DNA of 64,000 bases, taken from positions 1 through 64,000 of the IMG/VR virus record IMGVR_UViG_3300042938_002038, one strand, 5' to 3'. This DNA is from a virus. Positions 1 to 7,240 of this stretch are shown here, piece after piece. Both the position numbers and the translations under genes were made by a program. The notes beneath the pieces were generated by a model, which saw only the letters and a list, made by a program, of their open reading frames with translations, was not told the origin of the DNA and searched no databases. Numbering within the stretch: the first letter of the stretch is position 1; each line of letters opens with the position of its first letter.

Positions 1-9
1 GAAAACCAT

Positions 10-324
10 ATGAAAAAAATTGGTTTTCATAAAGAAGAACTTGAACTAGATGAAGCAAAGCGTGGTCGCCCAAAGAAAAATCCAACACCAGATGATGAAC
101 AAGAAGAACATGAACATGTTATTATGCAGCTTCGTAAAGTTGTCTCAACTCATGGTGCTTTACCAGTCAAGCATCTTGATGGTAAATCCACAAAGATTAC
201 ACCACAACTTGCTCAGCATGCTTTGAATAAACACTCCGCCATGAAGACTGCCGCTGAAAAACAAGACTTCGAATCCAAGATGCACAAGAGTCATGATTCT
301 ATGAAAAGTGCTCTTGGTCAATAA
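10..324 (+). CDS. hypothetical charged protein, possibly 5'-truncated
   Basis: Unrecognised 104-residue, highly charged protein. Residues 17-23 (KRGRPKK) form a basic patch like an AT-hook, followed by an acidic stretch and a Lys/His-rich, probably helical C-terminal half. The window begins nine bases before the ATG and the frame is open to the edge, so no ribosome site can be judged and this could be the tail of a longer protein. It lies just upstream of small virion genes, where T4-type phages keep prohead and capsid genes; a role in head assembly would be a guess. Confidence 0.6.
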   Translation: MKKIGFHKEELELDEAKRGRPKKNPTPDDEQEEHEHVIMQLRKVVSTHGALPVKHLDGKSTKITPQLAQHALNKHSAMKTAAEKQDFESKMHKSHDSMKSALGQ

Positions 325-330
325 TAAATA
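323..330 (+). promoter_or_regulatory. candidate T4-type late promoter (AATAAATA)
   Basis: AATAAATA lies about 26 bases before the endonuclease ATG at 357, the spacing expected if it is a T4-type late -10 box (consensus TATAAATA). The same variant precedes the fibre gene at 63306 at nearly the same distance. The motif is short and AT-rich, so it is weak evidence alone. Confidence 0.35.
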
Positions 331-356
331 AAAGAAACTTTTCAAAGGATATTAAA

Positions 357-986
357 ATGTCAGTGGCATATACATATAGGGTAAAATGGAGTGCTACTGA
401 TATGTCTTATTATGGTATAAGATATGCTAAAGATTGCAGTCCCAGTGAATTATGGAAAACATATTTTACGTCATCAAAATATGTTAATGCATATAGAAAA
501 GAATATGGTGAACCAGATATAATACAAATTAGAAAACAATTTAATTGTATTAAAGAAGCTAGATCCTGGGAGCAAAAGGTGATAACAAAACTAAATGCCC
601 ATAAAAGAAAAGATTATCTTAATAAAACAAATAATATAGCAATTATTAATACAGATGAAACAAATAAAAAAACATCTGAGAGAATGAAAATAATCCGAAA
701 AGGTGTTAAAAATATAAAATTATCTGAATTGAATAAATTAAAGGTTGGTGATTTAAATCCCTCAAGAAAATCTGAAGTAAGAATTAAATTATCAATTGTT
801 AATTCGGGTGCAAATAATGCTATGTATGGTGTTAAGGGTAGTCTTCATCCAAGATATGGTAAAATAGGGGCTTCAATAGGTAAAAAATGGTACCATGACC
901 CTATAAATAATAAAGAATTTTATTTTTTTGAAAATGAAAAACCAAATAATTATCTCCCAGGAAGATTAAAAAAGAGAAAAGGATAA
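357..986 (+). CDS. putative GIY-YIG-type homing endonuclease
   Basis: The N-terminus contains YYGIRYA (residues 18-24), typical of a divergent GIY-YIG-like family common as free-standing nucleases in phages. Around residues 150-180 the segment NAMYGVKGSLHPRYG resembles a NUMOD3 DNA-binding motif. The C-terminus (GKKWYHDP ... LPGRLKKRKG) resembles the W-Y-x-D-G ... G-R units at the end of the endonuclease at 4040-4711. Very AT-rich codons set it apart from the virion gene that follows. It is inserted between two small genes, and the sequence AAAGGATA occurs just before its own start and again before the next gene, as if the element brought a replacement ribosome site. It presumably nicks or cuts related phage DNA to spread; the target is unknown. 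Confidence 0.75.
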   Translation: MSVAYTYRVKWSATDMSYYGIRYAKDCSPSELWKTYFTSSKYVNAYRKEYGEPDIIQIRKQFNCIKEARSWEQKVITKLNAHKRKDYLNKTNNIAIINTDETNKKTSERMKIIRKGVKNIKLSELNKLKVGDLNPSRKSEVRIKLSIVNSGANNAMYGVKGSLHPRYGKIGASIGKKWYHDPINNKEFYFFENEKPNNYLPGRLKKRKG

Positions 987-991
987 ATCAT

Positions 992-1708
992 ATGCTTTGG
1001 GGAAGAAACGATCAATCCGTAACAGCTAATTCCACAACAACAAGGGAGTCCTCAAACGGGGCTCCAATTGGAACTTATGTACTAGTAAAAGGCGACCAAG
1101 TTGGGCGTACTTCTGGTGCCAATGCTCACTTTGGTAATACTTCAGCACAATCACGTGCAAACGTTGATGTAAGAATGTTTAATAATACCACACCTGGCGC
1201 ATTTATAACAGGTCAAGCGGTGGGTATTTTTGGTGCTGATGCTACCGAAGCCGCTTTTACTAAATTAACCCATGCCGGTTGGCTTGTCCGTAGAGCCGGA
1301 ACAGGTTCACTTGCCTCATTCACAATTAATACATCAGTAACAGCTACTGCATATAATAATGCTGACATTATTACCGTTAGATCTCTACAAGCTGGTGGTA
1401 ATGCTACCGTAACCTTTACAACAAATTCAACCGGTGGTAATCTTGTATTTACCGTGTCAAATGTTGGTGCAGGTTTTACTTCGGCTACTATTCCAACTTC
1501 AAATATTTCTGTGACAAATTCAACTGGTGGTACTGCTGCTGGTAATACAACCGTCACAAACTTTATTGCAAGAGCTGGTGGTAGAGCAGGAAGAGTTCAC
1601 TTTGAAACTCTTGTAGCTATGGGAAGCCTTGGTGCACAGACAGCGCCATATGGAACAGCAGCACTTGTTGCTGATGCTTCTGATGACACAATTCTACCTG
1701 ATTCCTAA
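992..1708 (+). CDS. conserved virion structural protein
   Basis: The N-terminus (MLWGRNDQSVTANSTTT ... GAPIGTYVLVKGDQV) matches my recollection of a small structural protein conserved in marine T4-like phages, encoded near the capsid genes. The 238-residue protein is Gly/Thr/Ser/Asn-rich and Cys-free, and appears beta-rich, with an internal repetitive stretch (TFTTNSTGGNLVFTVSNVGAG) that fits a bead- or fibre-like exposed domain. The ribosome site AAGGA precedes the ATG, borrowed from the 3' end of the upstream endonuclease. The next gene follows after 15 bases. The exact position in the virion cannot be told from sequence. Confidence 0.65.
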   Translation: MLWGRNDQSVTANSTTTRESSNGAPIGTYVLVKGDQVGRTSGANAHFGNTSAQSRANVDVRMFNNTTPGAFITGQAVGIFGADATEAAFTKLTHAGWLVRRAGTGSLASFTINTSVTATAYNNADIITVRSLQAGGNATVTFTTNSTGGNLVFTVSNVGAGFTSATIPTSNISVTNSTGGTAAGNTTVTNFIARAGGRAGRVHFETLVAMGSLGAQTAPYGTAALVADASDDTILPDS

Positions 1709-1723
1709 TATTAGGTCAATATA

Positions 1724-2008
1724 ATGGCAAATGACGCTAAGAAAATTTCTGAACTAGCCGTCGCCACCACTCTATCTGCAAATGATAGAGTGGTGGTACT
1801 TGTGAGTCCCTCTACCACAGCAAATGTTAAGACTATTACAACATCAAATTTTGCTAATAGTGTGGCAGCTAAATTTATTTCAAATGTAGTGCCAACTAGT
1901 AATACGTCCAATGGTAGCCCAGGGCAAATTGCTTATAACAACAATTATATCTTCGTTTGTGTAGCCAATAATACGTGGGGAAGAGCATCACTTACTCTTT
2001 CTTGGTAA
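1724..2008 (+). CDS. small conserved virion-associated protein
   Basis: 94 residues. The N-terminal half (KKISELAVATTLSANDRVVV) is a pattern seen in many phage tail and structural proteins, and the C-terminal half (SPGQIAYNNNYIFVCVANNTW) resembles the beta-structured ends of phage fibres and decoration proteins. It lies between the structural protein at 992 and the conserved gene starting in its stop codon (TAATG), indicating one transcription unit and translational coupling. Function is not known; a virion role is inferred from composition and position. Confidence 0.6.
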   Translation: MANDAKKISELAVATTLSANDRVVVLVSPSTTANVKTITTSNFANSVAAKFISNVVPTSNTSNGSPGQIAYNNNYIFVCVANNTWGRASLTLSW

Positions 2009-2409
2009 TGATTCACGAAAAATTAACTGAAGATAATTTTCTAATATATTGTGCTAAGATATATGATAATCCTCAGATGTTAACATCTGAGGAATTTCTT
2101 GAAGATCTTCATAGAATAAAGTATATTAAAAAACTTATAACAAGATATAGTGAATCAAAAGATATTAATGAAAGATTGATTTTAAATCATATCATAACTC
2201 TTCATAATTGTTTTGGTGTTTACTTGGCAAAAATCCTCTATTTAAAAATGAAAAAACAATTTCATTTTGTAAAACCTTTTCTTGTTTTAATTGATGCTTT
2301 ACCAGCTATTATACACAATGTTGGTGATGAAATCATTGTATATACGGACTCAATTCCAATGGATCTAAATATTATAAAAGCACTTAGAAAGATTAACAAT
2401 GAAGGTTAA
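2008..2409 (+). CDS. conserved T4-superfamily hypothetical protein (DUF7207-like)
   Basis: The start at 2008 was chosen because it overlaps the upstream stop (TAATG); the frame is open slightly further upstream. The 133-residue helical protein contains RIKYIKKLITRYSESKDINERLILNHIITLHNCFG, here noted at about residues 34-68, followed by a Lys-rich segment and a C-terminal IKALRKINN. I recognise the pattern (KYIKKLxxRY ... ERLILNHxIxLxNxFG) as a family found near capsid genes of T4-like phages, with no established function. It overlaps the next small gene by 11 bases. Confidence 0.7.
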   Translation: MIHEKLTEDNFLIYCAKIYDNPQMLTSEEFLEDLHRIKYIKKLITRYSESKDINERLILNHIITLHNCFGVYLAKILYLKMKKQFHFVKPFLVLIDALPAIIHNVGDEIIVYTDSIPMDLNIIKALRKINNEG

Positions 2410-2566
2410 AGAACAAGTAGCAGCACCTGCAAATGCAGCTGGATCTGGTGCAGTGGCTGGTATTGGTGTTGGGCCTCAAGGTGAGCCTGGTGTTTATCCT
2501 AAGAAAAAGCTACGTCAAGTTATTTTAACAAAAACACCACTTAAAAGATTAACTCCAATTAAATAG
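2399..2566 (+). CDS. small Gly/Ala-rich hypothetical protein
   Basis: A 55-residue ORF whose ATG overlaps the end of the preceding gene by 11 bases. The first half is a low-complexity Ala/Gly segment (PANAAGSGAVAGIGVGPQGE) and the second half is basic (KKKLRQ, LKRL). Similar Gly/Ala segments occur in short proteins encoded near the head genes of T4-like phages. The tight overlaps on both sides support that it is real. Function unknown. Confidence 0.6.
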   Translation: MKVKEQVAAPANAAGSGAVAGIGVGPQGEPGVYPKKKLRQVILTKTPLKRLTPIK

Positions 2567-2574
2567 GTAAGAAA

Positions 2575-2967
2575 ATGGCACCGTCAGAAGATCAGCGATT
2601 TGATAAAATAGAAGAAGCAATATCAAAGTTATCTTCTGTTGCATCCGACATGTCCAGAATGCTTGCTGTGCATGACCAAAGACTTCAGCAACAAGAAAAA
2701 ATGTCTGATACTATTGGTGCCCAACTTGAAAAAAGAAAAGATGAAGTAGACAAAAAATTTGATTTGGTCTATGAAACTATAAAATCCGGCGATGAATCCA
2801 TAAAGCAAGAAATTAAAAAAATAGTTGATGCCAGAGATAAACAAATAGATGGCGCAAATGAAAAAATTTCAAGACTAGAAAAATGGCAGTGGATGGTCAT
2901 GGGTGGTTCAGCTGTAATTGGATATCTCATTCACTTGGGACTAAATGCAGCAAAAATATTGCAATAA
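2575..2967 (+). CDS. coiled-coil protein with C-terminal membrane segment
   Basis: 130 residues. Residues 5-100 are charged and heptad-like (RFDKIEEAISKLSSVASDM and on), predicting a long coiled coil. Residues 108-126 (WMVMGGSAVIGYLIHLGLN) form one hydrophobic span, so the protein is probably anchored in the inner membrane with the coil in the cytoplasm or periplasm. Single-span coiled-coil proteins of this size are common in T4-like phages and are sometimes linked to lysis or membrane association, but no function is established. It ends the first transcription unit; a strong promoter follows at once. Confidence 0.65.
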   Translation: MAPSEDQRFDKIEEAISKLSSVASDMSRMLAVHDQRLQQQEKMSDTIGAQLEKRKDEVDKKFDLVYETIKSGDESIKQEIKKIVDARDKQIDGANEKISRLEKWQWMVMGGSAVIGYLIHLGLNAAKILQ

Positions 2968-2972
2968 ACCTA

Positions 2973-3000
2973 TTGACATTTTTGCCAACCATGGTATAAT
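2973..3000 (+). promoter_or_regulatory. sigma70-type promoter upstream of primase
   Basis: TTGACA (2973-2978), a 16-base spacer and a perfect TATAAT (2995-3000). It is preceded by CCTA, shared with other early promoters here. TGGTATAAT at the -10 recurs as TGGTAATAAG 29 bases downstream (3021). The promoter at 23783 has the same repeat at the same 29-base offset, which suggests a common operator. Likely read by host RNA polymerase early in infection. Confidence 0.85.
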
Positions 3001-3033
3001 CAGGATTGACACAACAATGATGGTAATAAGATT

Positions 3034-4059
3034 ATGTTATGGCTTGAACAAAAATATATTGGACTTTTGTCAAATCGACTAAGGAACTTCAAAAGGAAGT
3101 CCTCTGGTTTATATAATTTCTCATGCCCAATTTGCAATGACTCTGAGTCCGATAAAAGGAAAGCCAGAGGTTATATCTATGAAAAGCAAAGTAAAACCCT
3201 ATTCCATTGCCATAATTGTAATGCAACAAAAGGGTTTGAAAATTTTTTAAAATTAATTGATGAATCTATTTTCAATGAATATGCACTTGAAAAGTTAAAG
3301 GACAAAAAGTCCCCGCAACAAGTTGATCTAGAAGAATTTGTTGCAAAAATGAAGAAGCCAAACTTTATGAAGACTGAGCCACTCAAGGGTCTTCGGAAAA
3401 TTAGTCAACTAGATCCTGATGATCCTATTAAGCTTCTTGTATCAAAACGAAAAATTCCCAATCCATATCATGCAAAGATGTTTAAAGTACCTAAGTTCTT
3501 TTCATGGGTAAATAGTTTTATCCCTGATAAGTTTGATGATGAGTCTTTACTCTATGACGAGCCACGACTTCTTATCCCTTTCTTAAATAAGAATGGTGAA
3601 ATGCATGCTTTTCAAGGTAGGTCACTAGACTCAAAGTCTAAAACAAAGTATATTACTATTGTTCTTGATGAAAGTCAACCAAAAGTATATGGGCTAGATA
3701 CAGTTGATCCTTCTAAAAAGACTTATGTTACAGAAGGTGTTTTAGATGCAATTTTTCTACCAAATGCTATTGCAACTGCAGGTGGGGATATAGTATCAGG
3801 AATTAAAGATATGACCAAAACCAATATGATTATTGTTTATGACAATGAAAATAGAAACAAGCACACAATTAATAAAATTGAAAAGGCCATATACAATGGT
3901 TATAAAGTATGTATATGGCCTGAGAATTTTACATATAAAGATATTAATGAAGCTATTATAGCAGGGTTAAGTACAGAATTTATTAAACATATTATAGATA
4001 CAAATACTTATCATGATCTTAATGCTAAACTTAAATTAACTATGTGGAAGAAAATTTAA
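3034..4059 (+). CDS. gp61: DNA primase, T4 gp61 type
   Basis: Primase that makes RNA primers for lagging-strand synthesis with the gp41-type helicase. Residues 31-62 hold a zinc ribbon (CPIC ... CHNC). The Toprim core has the catalytic Glu at about residue 234 (VTEG) and the acidic metal site at VYDNEN (about 270). Length (341) is normal for the family. The start is the first ATG after promoter 2973-3000. The last 107 residues (3736-4059) have a diverged second copy at 4796-5125, beyond the oppositely oriented endonuclease, so the present 3' end appears to be a replacement brought in with that element; the join falls right after the catalytic Glu codon, where EGVLDA replaces an apparent ancestral (E)GPIDS. 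Confidence 0.92.
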   Translation: MLWLEQKYIGLLSNRLRNFKRKSSGLYNFSCPICNDSESDKRKARGYIYEKQSKTLFHCHNCNATKGFENFLKLIDESIFNEYALEKLKDKKSPQQVDLEEFVAKMKKPNFMKTEPLKGLRKISQLDPDDPIKLLVSKRKIPNPYHAKMFKVPKFFSWVNSFIPDKFDDESLLYDEPRLLIPFLNKNGEMHAFQGRSLDSKSKTKYITIVLDESQPKVYGLDTVDPSKKTYVTEGVLDAIFLPNAIATAGGDIVSGIKDMTKTNMIIVYDNENRNKHTINKIEKAIYNGYKVCIWPENFTYKDINEAIIAGLSTEFIKHIIDTNTYHDLNAKLKLTMWKKI

Positions 4060-4711
4060 ATTTTCTAGGTACCATACCCTCCTTCCAGAAAATTTTAGCT
4101 TCAGAAGGTAAACATATATAGTTTTTTACGCCGTCATTGTAATATTTTTTACCGATTCTCCCTGAAGGTACACTATTCTTTTTTCTTGACTTTTTTAATC
4201 TACCAAGAAAAGTGCCTTCAGGTAATTTTCTAACAAAATATTCATTTGTGCCATCATTACACCAAAATTTACCTGTTCTATCAACTATCATTTTTAGTTT
4301 AGTTTCTTCGGTAATAATTTGATATGATCTAGCTATTTGAATTTTTTTTAAAGATTCTTTTGAGTGTTTTTTACCATAAAATGGATTTTTTTCACCAAAT
4401 CTGGCTGAACCATACATAGGATTATCTTCCCCAGCAGCCCCTTCTCCACCATCTGTCATATTATGTAATATACCGGTATTTCTATCTTTTCGACCATACC
4501 AACGTATTAGTCTTCTTTCTAATGCCAATGCACCAATATTAGATAAATTATTTTCACAAATAATAATTTTTGACTTATCCTTTGGTGCTGTTATTCTGTG
4601 TTTATCCCATGCTCTATTACCTGTTCCTTTACCTATATAATATGGTGTTCCATTTTTTCTAAGATAAGCATATACATAATATCTAAATTCAGTCTTTAAT
4701 TGTTTTTGCAT
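4040..4711 (-). CDS. GIY-YIG homing endonuclease with NUMOD3 motifs, inserted in the primase gene
   Basis: The N-terminus has the GIY-YIG core ([19 protein letters not shown], residues 11-29), Arg at RAWDKH and the conserved Glu at [16 protein letters not shown]3 repeats follow ([21 protein letters not shown]). The C-terminus has two W/Y-x-N-D-G units (FWCNDG ... GR; YYNDG). It is encoded against the primase and overlaps its last 20 bases. It is flanked by two versions of the primase 3' end, which marks it as a homing element that inserted in the conserved Toprim coding sequence and carries a cleavage-resistant replacement tail. A TATAAATA late box lies upstream on the same strand (4773-4780), as for several T4 homing endonucleases. 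Confidence 0.88.
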   Translation of the reverse strand: MQKQLKTEFRYYVYAYLRKNGTPYYIGKGTGNRAWDKHRITAPKDKSKIIICENNLSNIGALALERRLIRWYGRKDRNTGILHNMTDGGEGAAGEDNPMYGSARFGEKNPFYGKKHSKESLKKIQIARSYQIITEETKLKMIVDRTGKFWCNDGTNEYFVRKLPEGTFLGRLKKSRKKNSVPSGRIGKKYYNDGVKNYICLPSEAKIFWKEGMVPRKFKFSST

Positions 4712-4772
4712 GCTGTGTTTCCCTTCTTAAGCATAGAGTCCATGGGAATTGCCGTTCCGTGATGGACAATAC

Positions 4773-4780
4773 TATTTATA
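4773..4780 (-). promoter_or_regulatory. T4-type late promoter for the homing endonuclease
   Basis: On the minus strand the sequence reads TATAAATA, the exact T4 late -10 consensus, about 62 bases before the endonuclease start at 4711. It lies in the noncoding junction (4712-4795) between the endonuclease and the relic primase tail. Late expression is known for T4 intron and free-standing endonucleases. Confidence 0.55.
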
Positions 4781-4795
4781 AAATAAATTAATTTA

Positions 4796-5125
4796 GGACC
4801 GATTGACTCCATGTTTATTCCAAATGCTATTGCAACTGCAGGTGGTGATCTTGTTTCTGGCATTCATGGATTTGAAAAGAAAAATTTTGTTATCATTTAT
4901 GACAATGAACCACGTAGTCGTGACACTGTAAAAAAGATTGACAAAGCAATTATGAATGGATATAATGTCTGTATATGGCCATCCAATCTAGATTCAAAAG
5001 ATGTGAACGAGATGATTTTATCTGGCCTTAGTTCTGACTTTGTTAGGTATGTCATTGACACTCACACATTTTGTGATCTAAGGGCAAAGATGGAGTTAAA
5101 TAATTGGAAAAAAATAACCGCTTAA
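4796..5125 (+). pseudogene. displaced original 3' end of the primase gene
   Basis: An in-frame relic of 109 codons ending in a normal stop. From [18 protein letters not shown] on, it aligns along its whole length with primase residues 235-341; I count about 62 identical residues of 107. An in-frame TAA at 4784 closes the frame upstream. The relic starts precisely after the catalytic Toprim Glu codon and has no catalytic site of its own. An internal ATG at 4811 could start a short peptide, but no ribosome site is visible. GPIDS is the usual phage-primase form of this motif, so this copy is probably the ancestral tail displaced by the endonuclease element. Confidence 0.8.
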
Positions 5126-5316
5126 AATGCGATGCATGTAATGATACCAGGGTTCATGCATACGATGAACATCATACTACATGGTGTAAAAAATGTTGTC
5201 TTCATGAGAATGGGTATTATCTGGTGACTACCGATCATTGGGGTGAAGATTTGATCGGGCAATACCTTTGCAAGAAATGTGGTTGGATTAGGAAAGGTTT
5301 AAATTATGGGAATTAA
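5104..5316 (+). CDS. small zinc-ribbon-like protein
   Basis: A 70-residue Cys-rich protein: CDAC (9-12), WCKKCC (27-32) and CKKC near residues 56-59, with His residues between, suggesting one or two zinc sites. The likely start is TTG at 5104, with GGAG eight bases upstream; it overlaps the end of the primase relic by 22 bases. The next gene starts 11 bases before its stop. In the ancestral arrangement it would have been directly coupled to the primase, hinting at a replication- or transcription-related nucleic-acid-binding role. No specific function recognised. Confidence 0.6.
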   Translation: MEKNNRLKCDACNDTRVHAYDEHHTTWCKKCCLHENGYYLVTTDHWGEDLIGQYLCKKCGWIRKGLNYGN

Positions 5317-5653
5317 TACTTATTTTTATACCATTCACGGTGTAAAGACTGAGTGGGATGATGAGTTTCATTCAGAATATTATGAGGCATATGATCATGG
5401 GATTATTGGACTTCCATGGGTTTTAGTAGATGGGATGGGTGGCAAATATATCATCTTCGGAACACCACTATTTACTTCTGGTAATTTACGATGGGGATTT
5501 GAAGAAGGTGACTCCTATAAAGAACTTGATCTTCAAAATTTAAATGAACTTGAGGTAAAATACCGTGAAGAGTTTGGTAAAAAGTTTCAAAAACATGTGC
5601 ATCTTCTAGGCTCCGAACCTTTTAAGCTTATCAGCTTAATCCACTTCTCATAA
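5306..5653 (+). CDS. conserved phage hypothetical protein
   Basis: 115 residues rich in Tyr, Trp, Gly and acidic residues: YFYTIHGVKTEWDDEF, WVLVDGMGGKYIIFG, LRWGFEEGDSYKELDL. I recognise this pattern from small conserved proteins in the early and middle regions of T4-like phages, without an assigned role. It overlaps the preceding zinc-ribbon gene by 11 bases and is followed after 12 bases by a membrane protein gene, so it is cotranscribed. No membrane segment or catalytic motif is visible. Confidence 0.65.
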   Translation: MGINTYFYTIHGVKTEWDDEFHSEYYEAYDHGIIGLPWVLVDGMGGKYIIFGTPLFTSGNLRWGFEEGDSYKELDLQNLNELEVKYREEFGKKFQKHVHLLGSEPFKLISLIHFS

Positions 5654-5665
5654 AGGATTTAAATT

Positions 5666-6097
5666 ATGAATAATCTCAGTCTTCTGATTTATTTTGCTGG
5701 TGCTGTAAATAGTATTGGTTCTTTTTTAGCACTAATTACAGCATTGCTAATAGCAGCAATGATTGGTTCTATTATTTTTTGGTTTGTTTATCATGATGAA
5801 ACAGATTCAGTATGGCGTACATATACAGGTGATGCGCTAGTTGAATGCAGGAAAACACGTGAACTTTGGCGTAAACGAGCTAGTAAGTTTGCTTTGCTTG
5901 CTGTTTTTACAGGTTTAATTTGTAATTTTATTCCTACCCGTCAAACTGTTCTTCTCATTGCTGGGTCTGAAATGGGTGAAAAAGTTCTTAATAGCGAAAA
6001 AGTAACTAATGTTGTGGATCCAGGTATTGAACTTATTACTACTTGGATGAAGAATGAAACCGCTGAAATCAAGAAAAGGATGGAAACAAAACAATGA
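5666..6097 (+). CDS. membrane protein with two or three hydrophobic segments
   Basis: 143 residues. A long hydrophobic stretch at about residues 5-45 (one or two spans, ending in IIFWFVYHDE) and a second at about 71-87 (FALLAVFTGLICNFIP). The C-terminal 45 residues are charged and helical. It is probably an inner-membrane protein. Proteins of this layout occur in marine T4-like phages without known function; a role in membrane takeover or lysis timing would be speculative. Its stop overlaps the next start (ATGA). Confidence 0.65.
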   Translation: MNNLSLLIYFAGAVNSIGSFLALITALLIAAMIGSIIFWFVYHDETDSVWRTYTGDALVECRKTRELWRKRASKFALLAVFTGLICNFIPTRQTVLLIAGSEMGEKVLNSEKVTNVVDPGIELITTWMKNETAEIKKRMETKQ

Positions 6098-6462
6098 TTC
6101 TAGAAGTACTAAACATTGAAGATAATGATGACGGTTCTGCCACTCTTACGGTGGATATGGATCAAGAAACTCTAAAGAAATTTGCTAGCATTGGTATTAT
6201 CAAAGTGCTTAAAGATAATGCTGAAGATATTATTAATAATGTTGATCAATTTATTGAAGATGTTAAAGATAATCCACCTAAACCAATGCATGATGTTGCA
6301 GCTGCATATATTGATGATGCAATTAAAGTTTTAGAAAGTAGAATGACTGAGTTTCCAATATCATATGATGAAAAACTTATTATTGACACGCTATCGGATA
6401 CGTGTCATGATGCACTACAAATTCTTATTGTGGCTAGGTCATTCTTTGATAATAAAACTTGA
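6094..6462 (+). CDS. conserved phage hypothetical protein, acidic
   Basis: An acidic 122-residue protein starting inside the previous stop (ATGA). The N-terminal segment (MILEVLNIEDNDDGSATLTV) followed by DMDQETLKKFASIGIIKVL looks like a small beta hairpin plus helix found at the start of several phage early proteins. The rest is helical and acidic. No catalytic motif seen. Its position between a membrane protein and thyX, within a chain of overlapping genes, implies early or middle expression. Confidence 0.65.
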   Translation: MILEVLNIEDNDDGSATLTVDMDQETLKKFASIGIIKVLKDNAEDIINNVDQFIEDVKDNPPKPMHDVAAAYIDDAIKVLESRMTEFPISYDEKLIIDTLSDTCHDALQILIVARSFFDNKT

Positions 6463-6589
6463 TAAGTTTACACAACTTCCTTGCCATCTTTGGTGTGGTG
6501 ATCTGTGTAATTGTTATCCATATAGGATCGACAATAAAAATAAAGTCAAAAAGACAAAAGAGACATTGAAAAGATTGAATGATGAATAA
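6446..6589 (+). CDS. possible small Cys-containing protein
   Basis: An open frame of 47 codons starting at TTG 6446 (no ATG fits) overlaps the end of the preceding gene and the start of thyX by 11 bases. It reads LPCHLWCGDLCNCYPYR, with four closely spaced Cys suggestive of a metal site, then a Lys-rich tail. Without it 116 bases would be noncoding in an otherwise gapless operon. The weak ribosome site and non-ATG start keep confidence low. Confidence 0.35.
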   Translation: MIIKLDKFTQLPCHLWCGDLCNCYPYRIDNKNKVKKTKETLKRLNDE

Positions 6590-7232
6590 TGCAAAAATTA
6601 TAGCCATAACTAATCCACTCGTCGACGGAGTAAAATCTGCCGACGAGTTTATTGCCTATACTGCCAGAGTTTCAAATCCATCCAATCAGATGAATACTGA
6701 TACGTCAGAAAAACTTTTAAAATACTGTATTCGGAATAAGCATTTCAGCATCTTTGAAATGATAAATGTAGTAATGGAAGTTAGTACAACTAGGGATATT
6801 GCTCGACAAATCCTACGTCATCGTTCGTTTTCATTTCAAGAGTTTTCACAACGATATGCTGATCCTACTAAAGACCTTGGGTTTGTGACCCGTGAAGCAC
6901 GACTTCAAGATAAAAAGAACCGACAAAATAGCATTGAAGTAAATGATGATAGACTAGATTTTGATTGGAAAAGTCGACAAATTTATCTTCTAGAAATTGT
7001 AGAAGAACAATATAAGTGGGCTATTGAGAACGGCATCGCCAAAGAACAAGCACGTGTAGTATTACCAGAAGGTTTGACACTTTCAAAAATGTATATGAAT
7101 GGAACTCTTCGTTCCTGGATTCACTATTGTGAACTAAGAATGTCTAATGGCACTCAGAAAGAACATCAACTAGTTGCAGAATCTGCTTGGGCAGAGATTG
7201 GTAAATACTTCACATTTTTAACAAAAGAATAG
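6579..7232 (+). CDS. thyX: FAD-dependent thymidylate synthase ThyX
   Basis: Makes dTMP from dUMP with methylenetetrahydrofolate, FAD and NADPH. The ThyX signature RHRSFSFQEFSQRY (RHRx7S, about residues 86-99) is intact, as are the N-terminal ARVSNP segment and the substrate-binding RVVLPEGLTLSKMYMNGTLRSW, here noted at about 152-175. Length of 217 is typical. The start is ATGATG, with either codon possible. It is followed after 8 bases by nrdA, so deoxynucleotide synthesis genes are co-expressed; phages use this pair to supply dTTP and other dNTPs for replication. Confidence 0.95.
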   Translation: MMNNAKIIAITNPLVDGVKSADEFIAYTARVSNPSNQMNTDTSEKLLKYCIRNKHFSIFEMINVVMEVSTTRDIARQILRHRSFSFQEFSQRYADPTKDLGFVTREARLQDKKNRQNSIEVNDDRLDFDWKSRQIYLLEIVEEQYKWAIENGIAKEQARVVLPEGLTLSKMYMNGTLRSWIHYCELRMSNGTQKEHQLVAESAWAEIGKYFTFLTKE

Positions 7233-7240
7233 AGGACTAT

